DNA from: a bacterium
Lineage (GTDB): Bacteria > Pseudomonadota > Gammaproteobacteria > Pseudomonadales > Moraxellaceae
Assembly: GCA_029945725.1 (NCBI GenBank)
Contig: JAQSDB010000008.1
Coordinates: 124,001 to 188,000, forward strand
Length of the DNA: 64,000 nt
Direction of reading: 5' to 3'
Shown: in pieces, positions 47,295 through 55,350 of the stretch
How the letters are laid out: each line of letters opens with the position of its first letter
How positions within the stretch are numbered: position 1 is the stretch's first letter
Position numbers and translations under genes: made by a program
Notes under the pieces: model-generated
Database searches by the model: none
Seen by the model: only the letters and a program-made list of their open reading frames with translations
Told to the model about the DNA's origin: nothing

Positions 47295-48316
47295 AATTGC
47301 GCGCGGACCAGTTGCCACGCCATGTCAGCGAGCCGCTGCGCCCGCTCTATGTGGTCTTTGGCGATGAAATCCTGCTGCAGCAGGAAGCCGCCGACACACT
47401 GCGCAAGGCCGCACGTGCGCAAGGCTACAGCGAACGCGAACTGCACCATGCCGAACGCGGCTCCGACTGGAACGAACTGCTGGCCAGCGCCAACAACCTG
47501 TCGCTGTTCGGCGACAAAAAAATCCTGGAAATCCGTTTCAGCGGCAAACCGGATACAACGGCCGCGGCCACTCTGGAACGCTACGCCAGCGATCCGTCCC
47601 CCGACACCCTGCTGCTGTTGCTGTTGCCCAAGCTCGACGGCACGGCGCAAAAAGCAAAATGGTTTGTCGCCTGTGAAAATGCCGGCGCCTCCGTAGCCGT
47701 GCCGCAAATCGATGCCCACTCCCTGCCCGACTGGCTGCGCAATCGCCTGCAGCAGGCAGGCCTGCGTGGCGATGCCGAGGCATTTTCACTGCTGCTGGAA
47801 CGCGTGGAAGGCAATTTGCTGGCGGCGCAGCAGGAAGTCGAAAAACTGCGCCTGCTCGCCACCGATGGCCTGCTCACCGCCGAGCTTGTGCGTCATGCGG
47901 TCGGTGACAGCTCGCGCTACAACGTTTACGACCTCGCCGATTGCGCGCTCGCCGGCGATGCCGTGAAGGCAGCGCGCATGCTCGCCGGCCTGCGCGCCGA
48001 AGGACAGGCCGACTCCGTGGTGATGTGGGCGCTGGCAAAAGATGCCCGCGCGCTCGCCGCCTTGCGTGAAGGCCTTGATGCCGGCCAGCCCCTGAATGCC
48101 CTGCTGCAGCAAAACGGCATCTGGCAAAAGCGCCAGCCCCTGTTCCAGCGTGCCCTGCAACGCACCGGTACGGCACTGGCGCGCACACTGGTACAGGAAT
48201 CGCTGGCGCTGGATCAGGCCATCAAGGGACAAAGCCCTGAACGTGCCGGTGATGTCTTGTTGCGCCTGACCATGGCCATCGCCGGGCATCCCCTGTTTAT
48301 TCCTGCTGCCGGATAA
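47291..48316 (+). CDS. holA: DNA polymerase III delta subunit HolA
   Basis: 341 residues. Typical HolA segments: MKLRADQLPRHV, LYVVFGDEILLQQEAADTLRKAA, LLLLLLPKLDGTAQKAKW and the helical GDVLLRLTMAIAGHP C-terminal collar domain. The delta subunit opens the beta sliding clamp within the clamp loader. Its ATG overlaps the lptE stop (ATGA). The N-terminal AAA+-like domain lacks a functional P-loop, as is normal for delta. The gene order leuS-lptE-holA is conserved across gammaproteobacteria. Confidence 0.95.
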   Translation: MKLRADQLPRHVSEPLRPLYVVFGDEILLQQEAADTLRKAARAQGYSERELHHAERGSDWNELLASANNLSLFGDKKILEIRFSGKPDTTAAATLERYASDPSPDTLLLLLLPKLDGTAQKAKWFVACENAGASVAVPQIDAHSLPDWLRNRLQQAGLRGDAEAFSLLLERVEGNLLAAQQEVEKLRLLATDGLLTAELVRHAVGDSSRYNVYDLADCALAGDAVKAARMLAGLRAEGQADSVVMWALAKDARALAALREGLDAGQPLNALLQQNGIWQKRQPLFQRALQRTGTALARTLVQESLALDQAIKGQSPERAGDVLLRLTMAIAGHPLFIPAAG

Positions 48317-48390
48317 TTTTCACCGCCGCCACAATCCTCTCCGCTCTGTCGCCATCCTGGCAGGCAGGCTGCAACAACCCGTGATCACTT

Positions 48391-48648
48391 ATGCGCAATG
48401 ACCAGCAGACTCCTGAACAGCTCGCGCTGCGTCGCCAGATTCGCCGTGACGTGATTATCGACACCCTGGGCAACACCGCACTCGCGCTCGGCCTCTGGGG
48501 CTGGCTGGGTGAGCCCGGCTACTGGAACCAGTTACTGAAAGAACCGGCCCTGTTTATCTGCCTGACGGCCAGCGGCATTCTCAATCTCGTGCACATGCCC
48601 AAACGCCTGATCCGTCTGCGGCAATGGCAGAAGCTCAAAAACAAATAA
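48391..48648 (+). CDS. Small two-helix membrane protein, function unknown
   Basis: 85 residues: a charged N-terminus (RNDQQTPEQLALRRQIRRD), two hydrophobic segments (about 24-45 and 50-68) and a basic C-terminus (LIRLRQWQKLKNK). This fits an inner-membrane protein with both ends in the cytoplasm. The ribosome binding site is weak. Codon usage resembles neighbours. Homologues are probably uncharacterised. It might be co-transcribed with holA, 74 bp upstream. Confidence 0.7.
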   Translation: MRNDQQTPEQLALRRQIRRDVIIDTLGNTALALGLWGWLGEPGYWNQLLKEPALFICLTASGILNLVHMPKRLIRLRQWQKLKNK

Positions 48649-48811
48649 GCCACAGCGACAAACCGGTCGGGCGGCCTGCACCGGCAAATTTTTTCAGCAC
48701 GGACATTGCCGTGGCGGGGACGCGAATAACACCATCCCCTTTTCCGTATTTTTTTATTGGCCCGTAAATGAAACCTGCAGACCCTCGCGGGCCGCACAAC
48801 AAAACGGCCGC

Positions 48812-49450
48812 CTAGCTGCCGGCCATCAGGTCATTCCATTTCTGCATCAGGTCCGTGAGCATCCGGATCTGGCGATCCAGGCTTTGCAGCTCCTCAACCG
48901 TGTTTTTTTCACCCGTGAAGGTCTCCACCTGCTGCAGTATCTGCCAAAGCGGATTATCCGGTATCTGCATGCGGTAGACGCCCAGCTTCCAGCGCGTGTT
49001 GTGCGTCACCATGCGCCACAGGATCAGCTTGGTAGAAAGCTTGATCTTGCTGAAGTCGGTCAGCGCGCCAAAGGGAGTGAAGTCGGTACCAAACAACTGG
49101 GCACGGGAAGATTTCGGATCGGCCACAAGGGTCGCCGTACGCGGGGCGTCACACAACAGTGCCAGCACCCCGACTGCCTGGCCGGCCGACAGGTAATTCA
49201 GCGCCCGGCGCGATTTTTTTCCATCCGGATACACCACCAGCTGCCCGGTCAGCAGAAAGTAAAAAATCTTGTCGCGCGCGCCCTTCTCGATCACGACCTC
49301 TCCGGGAGCCGGCTCGTACACACTGGAGTGACGCAACAGGATGGCCATCTGTTCCGGATCACTGAATGACAGGTCCTTGTAGAAGGGAATGCCGGACAGC
49401 AGGACATCCAGGGTATCGGCCGGGTAAGTGCCAAGGGCAATGCATTTCAT
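48812..49450 (-). CDS. Cyclic nucleotide-binding-fold protein without a DNA-binding domain
   Basis: 212 residues from the ATG at 49450, which has GGAGG upstream. Residues about 15-140 form a CAP-like cyclic-nucleotide-binding domain (EVVIEKGARDKIFYFLLTGQLVVY, LSAGQAVGVLALLCDAPRTATLVA). The phosphate-binding cassette keeps Arg (PRTAT), but the ribose-contacting Glu of the usual GELAL is Val (GVLAL), so affinity for cAMP is doubtful. The C-terminal 60 residues are helical (VEELQSLDRQIRMLTDLMQKW) and lack a winged-helix HTH, so it is not a Crp-type transcription factor. It diverges from arfA. Confidence 0.82.
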   Translation of the reverse strand: MKCIALGTYPADTLDVLLSGIPFYKDLSFSDPEQMAILLRHSSVYEPAPGEVVIEKGARDKIFYFLLTGQLVVYPDGKKSRRALNYLSAGQAVGVLALLCDAPRTATLVADPKSSRAQLFGTDFTPFGALTDFSKIKLSTKLILWRMVTHNTRWKLGVYRMQIPDNPLWQILQQVETFTGEKNTVEELQSLDRQIRMLTDLMQKWNDLMAGS

Positions 49451-49667
49451 GAAAGAACCTCCGTGGTCGCCGAGTATAGGCATGACATGCTGCCGCATAC
49501 AAAGCAGCCGCCATGCCACTGCCGGTGTGCCGCAGGCACGGCTGTAACCGTCTCCGTCTGCCGTGAAGGGATCGGGCCGGCGACCAGTGCCCCTTCCCTG
49601 CCGCCAGCGCTTGCCGCATCATCGCCGCGCCCGCCCCGGGCCCATGACTGAGCCAAAGGAAACCCGC

Positions 49668-49832
49668 ATGAAAAGACGGCATCGCAGCGCCAAGGCGCTG
49701 GTCTTTGATCCCCTGTTTCGCTCCCGCCAGGAAAAAGCGAAAAAAGGCAAAGGCAGTTATAAGCGCAGGCCCCGCAATCCCCGCCAGGATTCGGGGCCTT
49801 CTCTTTTTCCGGCGCGGGCAACGGTTGCCTGA
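49668..49832 (+). CDS. arfA: Alternative ribosome-rescue factor ArfA
   Basis: 54 codons. The ArfA core is unmistakable: ALVFDPLFRSRQEKAKKGKGSYKRR corresponds to the E. coli [25 protein letters not shown] block. ArfA recruits RF2 to ribosomes stalled on truncated mRNAs when trans-translation fails. AAAGGA precedes the ATG at 49668. A rho-independent terminator lies inside the reading frame, about 24 bp before the stop codon, so transcripts should lack a stop and be targeted by tmRNA. This is the known self-regulatory logic of arfA. The codons after the hairpin (LFPARATVA) are probably rarely or never translated. Confidence 0.88.
   Translation: MKRRHRSAKALVFDPLFRSRQEKAKKGKGSYKRRPRNPRQDSGPSLFPARATVA
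49768..49808 (+). terminator. Intragenic terminator of arfA
   Basis: GGCCCCGCAATCC pairs with GGATTCGGGGCC (one bulge, 6-nt loop), followed by TTCTCTTTTT. It lies entirely before the arfA stop codon at 49830-49832 and would generate nonstop arfA mRNA. Confidence 0.82.
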
Positions 49833-49877
49833 AAAGATCGACACCGGCATTATCGGCGCACGCTTTTGGATGCCCCC

Positions 49878-50750
49878 ATGAAAAACAACAATGACAGCTC
49901 CAGCATTTCCTTTACCGCGCATTACACCGGTTTTATCTGGCACCACTACGGTCTCTCCGAAGCCGCTTTCGCCACCACGCAGGGTCGCCTTTATTTTTCC
50001 CTGCTGCTGCCTTTCGAATGTCTGGCTCGACGGATAGTGGGCAGCGACATCAAGACCACCCTGCTGCAGCGTCATGCCCTGATTGATCGCGAACTCGAGA
50101 CAATGATTGCCCGCCACCCGGACCTGCAGGTACTGGAAATTGCCTGCGGCCTTTCACCTCGCGGGCATCGCTTCTCGCGCAAACACCCCGGCATCACCTA
50201 TGTGGAAGCGGATCTGCCGGGCATGGTGGCGCGCAAAAAACCCTTGCTCGAATCACTGCAGTCACTGAACCGCCGGCACCGGCTTGTCACCTGCAACATT
50301 CTCGACACGGGCAGTGCGGACAGCCTGGAAAACGTGATCGCGCGTGAATTCCGGCACGACAAGGCGCTCGTGGTCATCAGTGAAGGGCTGGTGAATTATT
50401 TTGAACTGCCGCTGATCAGTTCCGTATGGCAACGCCTGGCCACGACCCTGAAAACCTTTGTGCAGGGCAGCTATCTCACGGATGTTTATCCCGAGGTCGA
50501 GGGCCATCGCTTCTCCGGCATCATCCGTGCCGCCAATCGCAGCCTGCGCATCGCCTCACGCAGCGCTTTCTGCCTGCATTTTGGCAGCGATGACAGCATG
50601 CAGCAGCATTTTGAAAGCATGGGCTTTGCCCGTGTCCGTGTCTTCAATCCCGACCATGAGCCGGCGCTGGTACAGGCGCGCGGTGGCGCGCTGGTTCGCG
50701 TCATCAACGCGAACGCCGGCGAGCCGTCGCAAGAAACGCTGCCGGCATGA
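49878..50750 (+). CDS. Leucine carboxyl methyltransferase-family (PPM-like) SAM methyltransferase
   Basis: About 290 residues. The class I methyltransferase fold shows motif I LQVLEIACGLSPRGHRFSR, an acidic ribose contact in TYVEADLPGMVARK and motif VVISEGLVNYFELP, the arrangement seen in LCM/PPM-family O-methyltransferases and related polyketide-type enzymes. It has no signal peptide. The ATG at 49878 is preferred over the TTG at 49866; both have weak ribosome binding sites. It follows arfA by 45 bp, but the arfA terminator suggests an own promoter. The methyl acceptor is unknown. A strong terminator follows. Confidence 0.85.
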   Translation: MKNNNDSSSISFTAHYTGFIWHHYGLSEAAFATTQGRLYFSLLLPFECLARRIVGSDIKTTLLQRHALIDRELETMIARHPDLQVLEIACGLSPRGHRFSRKHPGITYVEADLPGMVARKKPLLESLQSLNRRHRLVTCNILDTGSADSLENVIAREFRHDKALVVISEGLVNYFELPLISSVWQRLATTLKTFVQGSYLTDVYPEVEGHRFSGIIRAANRSLRIASRSAFCLHFGSDDSMQQHFESMGFARVRVFNPDHEPALVQARGGALVRVINANAGEPSQETLPA

Positions 50751-50758
50751 CTGAAGCC

Positions 50759-50791
50759 ATAAAAAAACCCGCCTCAGGCGGGTTTTTTTAT
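50759..50791. terminator. Bidirectional rho-independent terminator
   Basis: Stem ATAAAAAAACCCGCC / GGCGGGTTTTTTTAT with a TCA loop. It lies between the methyltransferase and the convergent alpha/beta hydrolase-PilZ gene. Confidence 0.9.
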
Positions 50792-50807
50792 GGCAGCGAG
50801 GCATCGC

Positions 50808-52112
50808 TCAGCGATAGATGGTCCAGAGCTTCTGCTCCCCGCTGTCGGCTTTAAGCGCAGCGGGACGGCGGAAAAAAAGCTCGTCATCCAGCAGCATCCT
50901 CAGCTCGTCGGCGACATCAAAACTGCCGTGCTTGAACAGGCAGCGCATGGTGCCGTCCTGCTGCTCGAACACCAGCATTTCAATACGCAGCGCCGTGCCT
51001 TCCGGACAGAGGATCAGGTCGCGCGCATGTTTTTCCAGTGGCGAGTCCGTGTGCTCGTATTCCAGCACGCAGCCAAAGAAATTCATGTCGCGGATTTTCA
51101 CTTTCATGTCGATGGAAAGCGCACCATCCACATGCGAGAAACTGATGATGCGGGCGTGCGGATTCACCGGCACCAGACGTGCCTCGCCACGGCGCTCCAT
51201 GGCTTCGCACTGCTGTTTGTCCAGTACCTCGATGCCCTTCAGGGCATGCAGGTCATCGCCGCGCAAAAAGGCCGCAAACATGGCCACGGACTCGTCACGC
51301 TTTTCCAGCTGCGCCACATGATCCGCACCCTTGATCAAGGCAAAGGTGGCGTTGGCACAGCGCGAGGCAAACAGGGCATTTTCAAACGGCAGCGTGAAGC
51401 TGTCGTACTCGCCGGTAGACACAAGGGTTTCACAGCCGGGGTAGCCGAGAATGGATTCCACTTCGAGCAGGCGGGCGACATTGATGCGGTAACGCTGCTG
51501 CTCATTGGCATGAAAGCTGCGCATCTGGCGATGAAAGAGGCGACGCGTGATGTCGGTGATTTCCGTTTCTTTCAGGCGCGCGTGATTAACAAGATACAGC
51601 ACCACCGCCTGACCGAACTCGTCAAGGCGGCCTTCATCCAGCACCTTCAGCGATTCTTCCAGCAGCATGCGCCAGGATTTGCGCGGGCGAATGACAATGC
51701 CGGTGACGATCAGTTTATGCGTGTGCTCCGGGCGCTTGTAGGCAAAGGTCGAAGCCACCACCGAACCCAGCGACAGTCCCATCAGGGAAACCTGCGGCAG
51801 GCCGGCACGCTGCGTCCACTGGAACAGCAGATCCGCCAGATCCTCCATGCCGAGCTCGGGCGCCAGCTGGTCGTTGTTCCCCAGCGACGGCAGGTCAATC
51901 AGGATGACGGGCACATCCAGCAGGATCTGCTCGACGCAGTATTTGTAGGAATTGAAATTCTGGAAGGCCCCGCCGAGCACAATCAGCGGCACCTTGTGCG
52001 CGTTCTCCGGCGTACTGAAAGCCAGATATTCCACGCGCCACTTGCCCACCAGATCCGTCCGGGGAGGCTGCTTGAGCGAAGAGCGGTTATAGACCTCATA
52101 CGAGATGGTCAT
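50808..52112 (-). CDS. Alpha/beta hydrolase fused to a C-terminal PilZ-like domain
   Basis: 434 residues. Residues about 25-280 are an alpha/beta hydrolase: oxyanion-region [10 protein letters not shown], nucleophile elbow [12 protein letters not shown] (Ser about 112), acid in [10 protein letters not shown] and His in [10 protein letters not shown] (about 258). Residues about 300-410 look like a PilZ domain: an RRGEARLVP stretch (RxxxR-like) and, about 35 residues later, [16 protein letters not shown], where DMNFFG matches the D/NxSxxG motif with Asn for Ser. If PilZ is functional, c-di-GMP may control the hydrolase. The substrate is unknown. AAAGGGGGA precedes the ATG. It diverges from proA. 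Confidence 0.85.
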   Translation of the reverse strand: MTISYEVYNRSSLKQPPRTDLVGKWRVEYLAFSTPENAHKVPLIVLGGAFQNFNSYKYCVEQILLDVPVILIDLPSLGNNDQLAPELGMEDLADLLFQWTQRAGLPQVSLMGLSLGSVVASTFAYKRPEHTHKLIVTGIVIRPRKSWRMLLEESLKVLDEGRLDEFGQAVVLYLVNHARLKETEITDITRRLFHRQMRSFHANEQQRYRINVARLLEVESILGYPGCETLVSTGEYDSFTLPFENALFASRCANATFALIKGADHVAQLEKRDESVAMFAAFLRGDDLHALKGIEVLDKQQCEAMERRGEARLVPVNPHARIISFSHVDGALSIDMKVKIRDMNFFGCVLEYEHTDSPLEKHARDLILCPEGTALRIEMLVFEQQDGTMRCLFKHGSFDVADELRMLLDDELFFRRPAALKADSGEQKLWTIYR

Positions 52113-52403
52113 GATTCCCCCTTTAGGGTGGATGGGTGGCTACAGCCACTTCTTGTTGTTGATCGCATTATTGCCCATGAGCGCATCGATGGCGCGGTGC
52201 CCTGCGGACGCGGCAGGCACTTTTCTGCTGGGAGGTCGATCGTACCACCGGTGTTTGCGACTGCCCACCCGACACCACTCGTCCTTAATCACCATCGGCG
52301 ACTGCAATCGACAACCGGTCGCCATCCTGCCAGCTTCGGGGAAGTAGGGCACCGGCACAGGCAGCAGGTATACTGCCCGCCTGATTCCTGCAGGACTTTG
52401 ACC

Positions 52404-53669
52404 GTGAACCGCCCGCTTGATGTTTCCGCCTACATGCAAACGCTGGGACGCAGTGCCCGCGAAGCCTCCCGTGCCACCGCCCGCGCCAGCACGAAGGAAA
52501 AGAACGCCGCCCTGTCGGCTATTTACGACACCCTCGCCGCCGCCAAATCCGATGTGCTGGCCGCCAATGCGAAGGATGTAGACGCCGGCCGTGCCAGTGG
52601 CCTGGATGCCGCCATGCTGGATCGCCTGACCATCAGCGAAAAAGGCTTTGCCGGCATGCTTGAAGGCCTGCGCCAGGTGATTGACCTGGCCGATCCCATC
52701 GGCGCCATCACCGACATGGTCTATCGCCCGAGCGGCATCCAGGTCGGCAAGATGCGCGTCCCGCTGGGCGTCATCGGCATCATCTACGAATCCCGTCCCA
52801 ATGTGACGCTGGAAGCGGCCTCGCTCTGCCTCAAGTCCGGCAACGCAACGATATTGCGTGGCGGCTCTGAAGCCATTCACTCCAACCGCGCCATCGCCGT
52901 CTGCATCCAGCAGGGTCTGGAACAGGCCGGCCTGCCACGCAACGCCGTACAGGTCGTGGAAACCACGGACCGGGCGGCGGTCGGCCAGCTCATCACCATG
53001 CCCGAGTTTGTCGATGTCATCGTGCCGCGCGGCGGCAAGAGCCTGATCGAACGTGTCTCCCGCGAAGCCCGGGTGCCGGTGATCAAGCATCTTGATGGCA
53101 ACTGCCATGTCTGGATTGACGACGAAGCCGATCTCGCCAAGGCCGTCCCGATTGCCCTCAACGCCAAGACGCATCGTTATGGCGTCTGCAATGCCATGGA
53201 AACCCTGCTGGTGCACAGCGCGGTTGCCGCCCGTGTGCTGCCGGAACTGGCCCGCCTTTACGCCGAAAAAGGCGTGGAGCTGCGCGGCTGCGAACGCACC
53301 CGCGCCATCATCGAGGCCAAAGTGGCGACCGAGGAAGACTGGTACGAAGAGTATCTGGCGCCGGTACTGGCCATCAGGGTCCTCGATGATCTGGACCAGG
53401 CCATCGCCCATATCAACCAGTACGGCTCGCACCACACCGACGCCATCATTACCGAGAACTACACAAAATCGCGCCGCTTCCTCAATGAAGTGGACTCGAG
53501 CTCGGTCATGGTGAATGCCTCCACGCGCTTTGCCGACGGCTTTGAATACGGCCTCGGTGCCGAGATCGGCATTTCCACCGACAAGATCCACGCCCGTGGT
53601 CCGGTCGGCCTGGAAGGCCTCACCTCGCAGAAGTGGGTCGTGCTCGGAGACGGCCAGATCCGTGGGTGA
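52404..53669 (+). CDS. proA: Gamma-glutamyl phosphate reductase
   Basis: 421 residues from the GTG at 52404 (AGGA upstream). The ORF track shows a 959-residue frame from 50790 only because the antisense of the neighbouring gene happens to be open. NADPH-dependent aldehyde dehydrogenase-fold enzyme: [20 protein letters not shown] (cofactor loop), [13 protein letters not shown] and the catalytic cysteine in [16 protein letters not shown] (about 262). It reduces gamma-glutamyl phosphate to the semialdehyde, the second step of proline synthesis. The stop overlaps the presumed nadD start (GTGGGTGA) by 8 bp. Confidence 0.96.
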   Translation: MNRPLDVSAYMQTLGRSAREASRATARASTKEKNAALSAIYDTLAAAKSDVLAANAKDVDAGRASGLDAAMLDRLTISEKGFAGMLEGLRQVIDLADPIGAITDMVYRPSGIQVGKMRVPLGVIGIIYESRPNVTLEAASLCLKSGNATILRGGSEAIHSNRAIAVCIQQGLEQAGLPRNAVQVVETTDRAAVGQLITMPEFVDVIVPRGGKSLIERVSREARVPVIKHLDGNCHVWIDDEADLAKAVPIALNAKTHRYGVCNAMETLLVHSAVAARVLPELARLYAEKGVELRGCERTRAIIEAKVATEEDWYEEYLAPVLAIRVLDDLDQAIAHINQYGSHHTDAIITENYTKSRRFLNEVDSSSVMVNASTRFADGFEYGLGAEIGISTDKIHARGPVGLEGLTSQKWVVLGDGQIRG

Positions 53670-54366
53670 TCTCCCCCTCACCCCAACCCTCTCCCCGCCA
53701 GCGGGGAGAGGGAGCCACTCTCTAACAGGCCTCTTCGGCGGCTCCTTTGATCCCGTGCACCTCGGCCATGTGGCCACGGCCGAGGAGCTGTACCGCCGCT
53801 TTCCCTTCCGTGAAATCCGCTTCCTGCCGGCCGCCCGCTCTCCGCTCAAGGCCGGCGCCAGTGTCCGCACCGACAGACTGGCGCTCCTTCAGCTGGCTCT
53901 TGCCGGTAAGCAAGGACTTACGGTTGATGAAAGCGAACTGCGCCGGCCGGCGCCGTCCTACAGCATCGACACCCTGCGCGAGCAGCGCGCCGAACTCGGG
54001 CCGGCGGCGTCACTGGTGTTCATCCTCGGCATGGACAGCTTTCTCGACCTGCCGCGCTGGAAGGACTGGCCGCATCTGACCGATTACGCCCACCTGCTGG
54101 TGGTGAGCCGGCCGGGCAGCCAGCCGGTGTTTTCACCCGTGCTTTCGGCCTGGCTAGAAAAGCATCGAATTACCGACGCACAATCGCTAGAATCGCGCCC
54201 CCTTGGCGGGGTACTGCTGGTGGAAACCACGCCGCATGCCATCGCCAGCCGTGAGATTCGTGCGGCCATTGCCTCCGGGCAGGACACAAGCCACTGGCTG
54301 AATCCCGCGGTGCGGGACTATATTGAACAGCACCGCCTCTACTCTGGAGATGCAGACCCCGAATGA
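53662..54366 (+). CDS. nadD: Nicotinate-nucleotide adenylyltransferase with repeat-encoded N-terminal extension
   Basis: 234 residues from a GTG at 53662, overlapping the proA stop by 8 bp. The conserved domain starts only at residue about 22 with [17 protein letters not shown], the nucleotidyltransferase phosphate-binding loop with the HxGH motif. [16 protein letters not shown] and [10 protein letters not shown] (ISSTxIR-like) follow. It forms NaAD from NaMN and ATP. The preceding residues ([18 protein letters not shown]) are encoded by a dispersed-type hairpin repeat. No ATG, GTG or TTG lies between the repeat and the domain, so translation must either include the repeat or use a non-standard start. 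The stop overlaps rsfS by 4 bp. Confidence 0.9.
   Translation: MGDLPLTPTLSPPAGRGSHSLTGLFGGSFDPVHLGHVATAEELYRRFPFREIRFLPAARSPLKAGASVRTDRLALLQLALAGKQGLTVDESELRRPAPSYSIDTLREQRAELGPAASLVFILGMDSFLDLPRWKDWPHLTDYAHLLVVSRPGSQPVFSPVLSAWLEKHRITDAQSLESRPLGGVLLVETTPHAIASREIRAAIASGQDTSHWLNPAVRDYIEQHRLYSGDADPE
53674..53715. repeat. Dispersed-type hairpin repeat at the nadD N-terminus
   Basis: The sequence CCCCTCACCCCAACCCTCTC...GAGAGGGAG contains a perfect 12-bp stem (CCCTCTCCCCGC / GCGGGGAGAGGG, 53687-53712) with a 2-nt loop. Its translation ([12 protein letters not shown]) is a well-known signature of short intergenic repeats in many proteobacterial genomes. Here it lies in frame within nadD. Confidence 0.8.
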
Positions 54367-54731
54367 ATGAGTTTGATAGCACCACCCAACAACTGCTCGA
54401 TGCCTCGCTTGCTGCCCTCGCCGACCTCAAAGCCAAAGATGTGCTGACCATTGATGTGCGCTCCCTCACCGGGCTCGCCGATGTCATGGTGATTGCCTCC
54501 GGCACCTCCAGCCGCCACGTCAAATCCCTGGCCGACAATGTCATGGTCAAGGTCAAGGAAGCCGGCTTCACGCCGCTGGGCCAGGAAGGCGAGCGCGATG
54601 GCGAATGGATCCTGATTGACCTGGCCGGCGTCATCGTCCATGTCATGCTGCCCTCCACCCGTGCCTTTTACGACCTGGAGCGCCTGTGGACACCGGGCGC
54701 CAGCGCCCACATCACGGCCCCCGGCGCCTGA
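54363..54731 (+). CDS. rsfS: Ribosomal silencing factor RsfS
   Basis: 122 residues. The RsfS/Iojap fold is recognisable from [40 protein letters not shown] and [30 protein letters not shown]. It binds L14 of the 50S subunit and blocks subunit joining in stationary phase or starvation. Its ATG overlaps the nadD stop (ATGA), and rlmH follows 12 bp downstream. nadD-rsfS-rlmH is a widely conserved unit. Confidence 0.96.
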   Translation: MNEFDSTTQQLLDASLAALADLKAKDVLTIDVRSLTGLADVMVIASGTSSRHVKSLADNVMVKVKEAGFTPLGQEGERDGEWILIDLAGVIVHVMLPSTRAFYDLERLWTPGASAHITAPGA

Positions 54732-54743
54732 GCGCCGCTGTTC

Positions 54744-55211
54744 ATGCGCCTGCGCCTGCTCGCTGTCGGCACCCGCATGCCGGGCTGGGTAGACGAAGGC
54801 TTTGGCGAATACGCCAAACGCCTCTCCGGCGACATCAGTCTTGAACTGGTGGAAATCAGCGCCGGCAAACGCACCAAGGGCGCCGATCTCGCCCGTCTCA
54901 AGGAACAGGAAGGCGAGGCCCTGCTCGCCGCGATCAAACCGCAGGAACGCGTCATTGCCCTTGATGTCCTGGGCCGCACCCTCTCCACCGGCGACATGGC
55001 CGATACCCTGAAAAACTGGCAGGTGGACGGCCGCCCGGCCGCCTTGCTGGTGGGTGGCCCGGAAGGGCTGAGTCGTGCCGTGCTGGAGCGCGCCGACGAG
55101 AAGTGGTCCTTGTCCCGTCTCACCCTGCCGCACCCGCTGGTGCGCATCGTCATTGCCGAGCAGGTCTATCGCGCCTGGAGCCTGCTCAAGGGCCACCCCT
55201 ACCATCGCTGA
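54744..55211 (+). CDS. rlmH: 23S rRNA (pseudouridine1915-N3)-methyltransferase RlmH
   Basis: 155 residues, the usual RlmH length. The SPOUT knot features are clear: LLVGGPEGLS (SAM-binding loop), LSRLTLPHPLVRIVIAEQVYRAWSLLKGHPYHR at the C-terminus, with the invariant YHR end. It methylates pseudouridine 1915 in helix 69 of 23S rRNA after subunit assembly. It is separated from mrdA by 139 bp, which could hold an mrdA promoter. Confidence 0.96.
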   Translation: MRLRLLAVGTRMPGWVDEGFGEYAKRLSGDISLELVEISAGKRTKGADLARLKEQEGEALLAAIKPQERVIALDVLGRTLSTGDMADTLKNWQVDGRPAALLVGGPEGLSRAVLERADEKWSLSRLTLPHPLVRIVIAEQVYRAWSLLKGHPYHR

Positions 55212-55350
55212 AGAAGCCTGGGCCGCCATCACGTCCGGAAAGACCCGCGCCGGCACGATCAGCGCACACTTCGCACGCGTCGTTACGATTTTCCCTAGTT
55301 TTGTCGGCGCGCTTACGTGAAAATCGCCCGTCACCGCGATCCCCAGAGCC

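Noticed and set aside
50790-52403. N-terminal 538 codons of the track ORF leading into proA
   Set aside because: They run antisense to the alpha/beta hydrolase-PilZ gene. The real proA start is the GTG at 52404, with matching family N-terminus.
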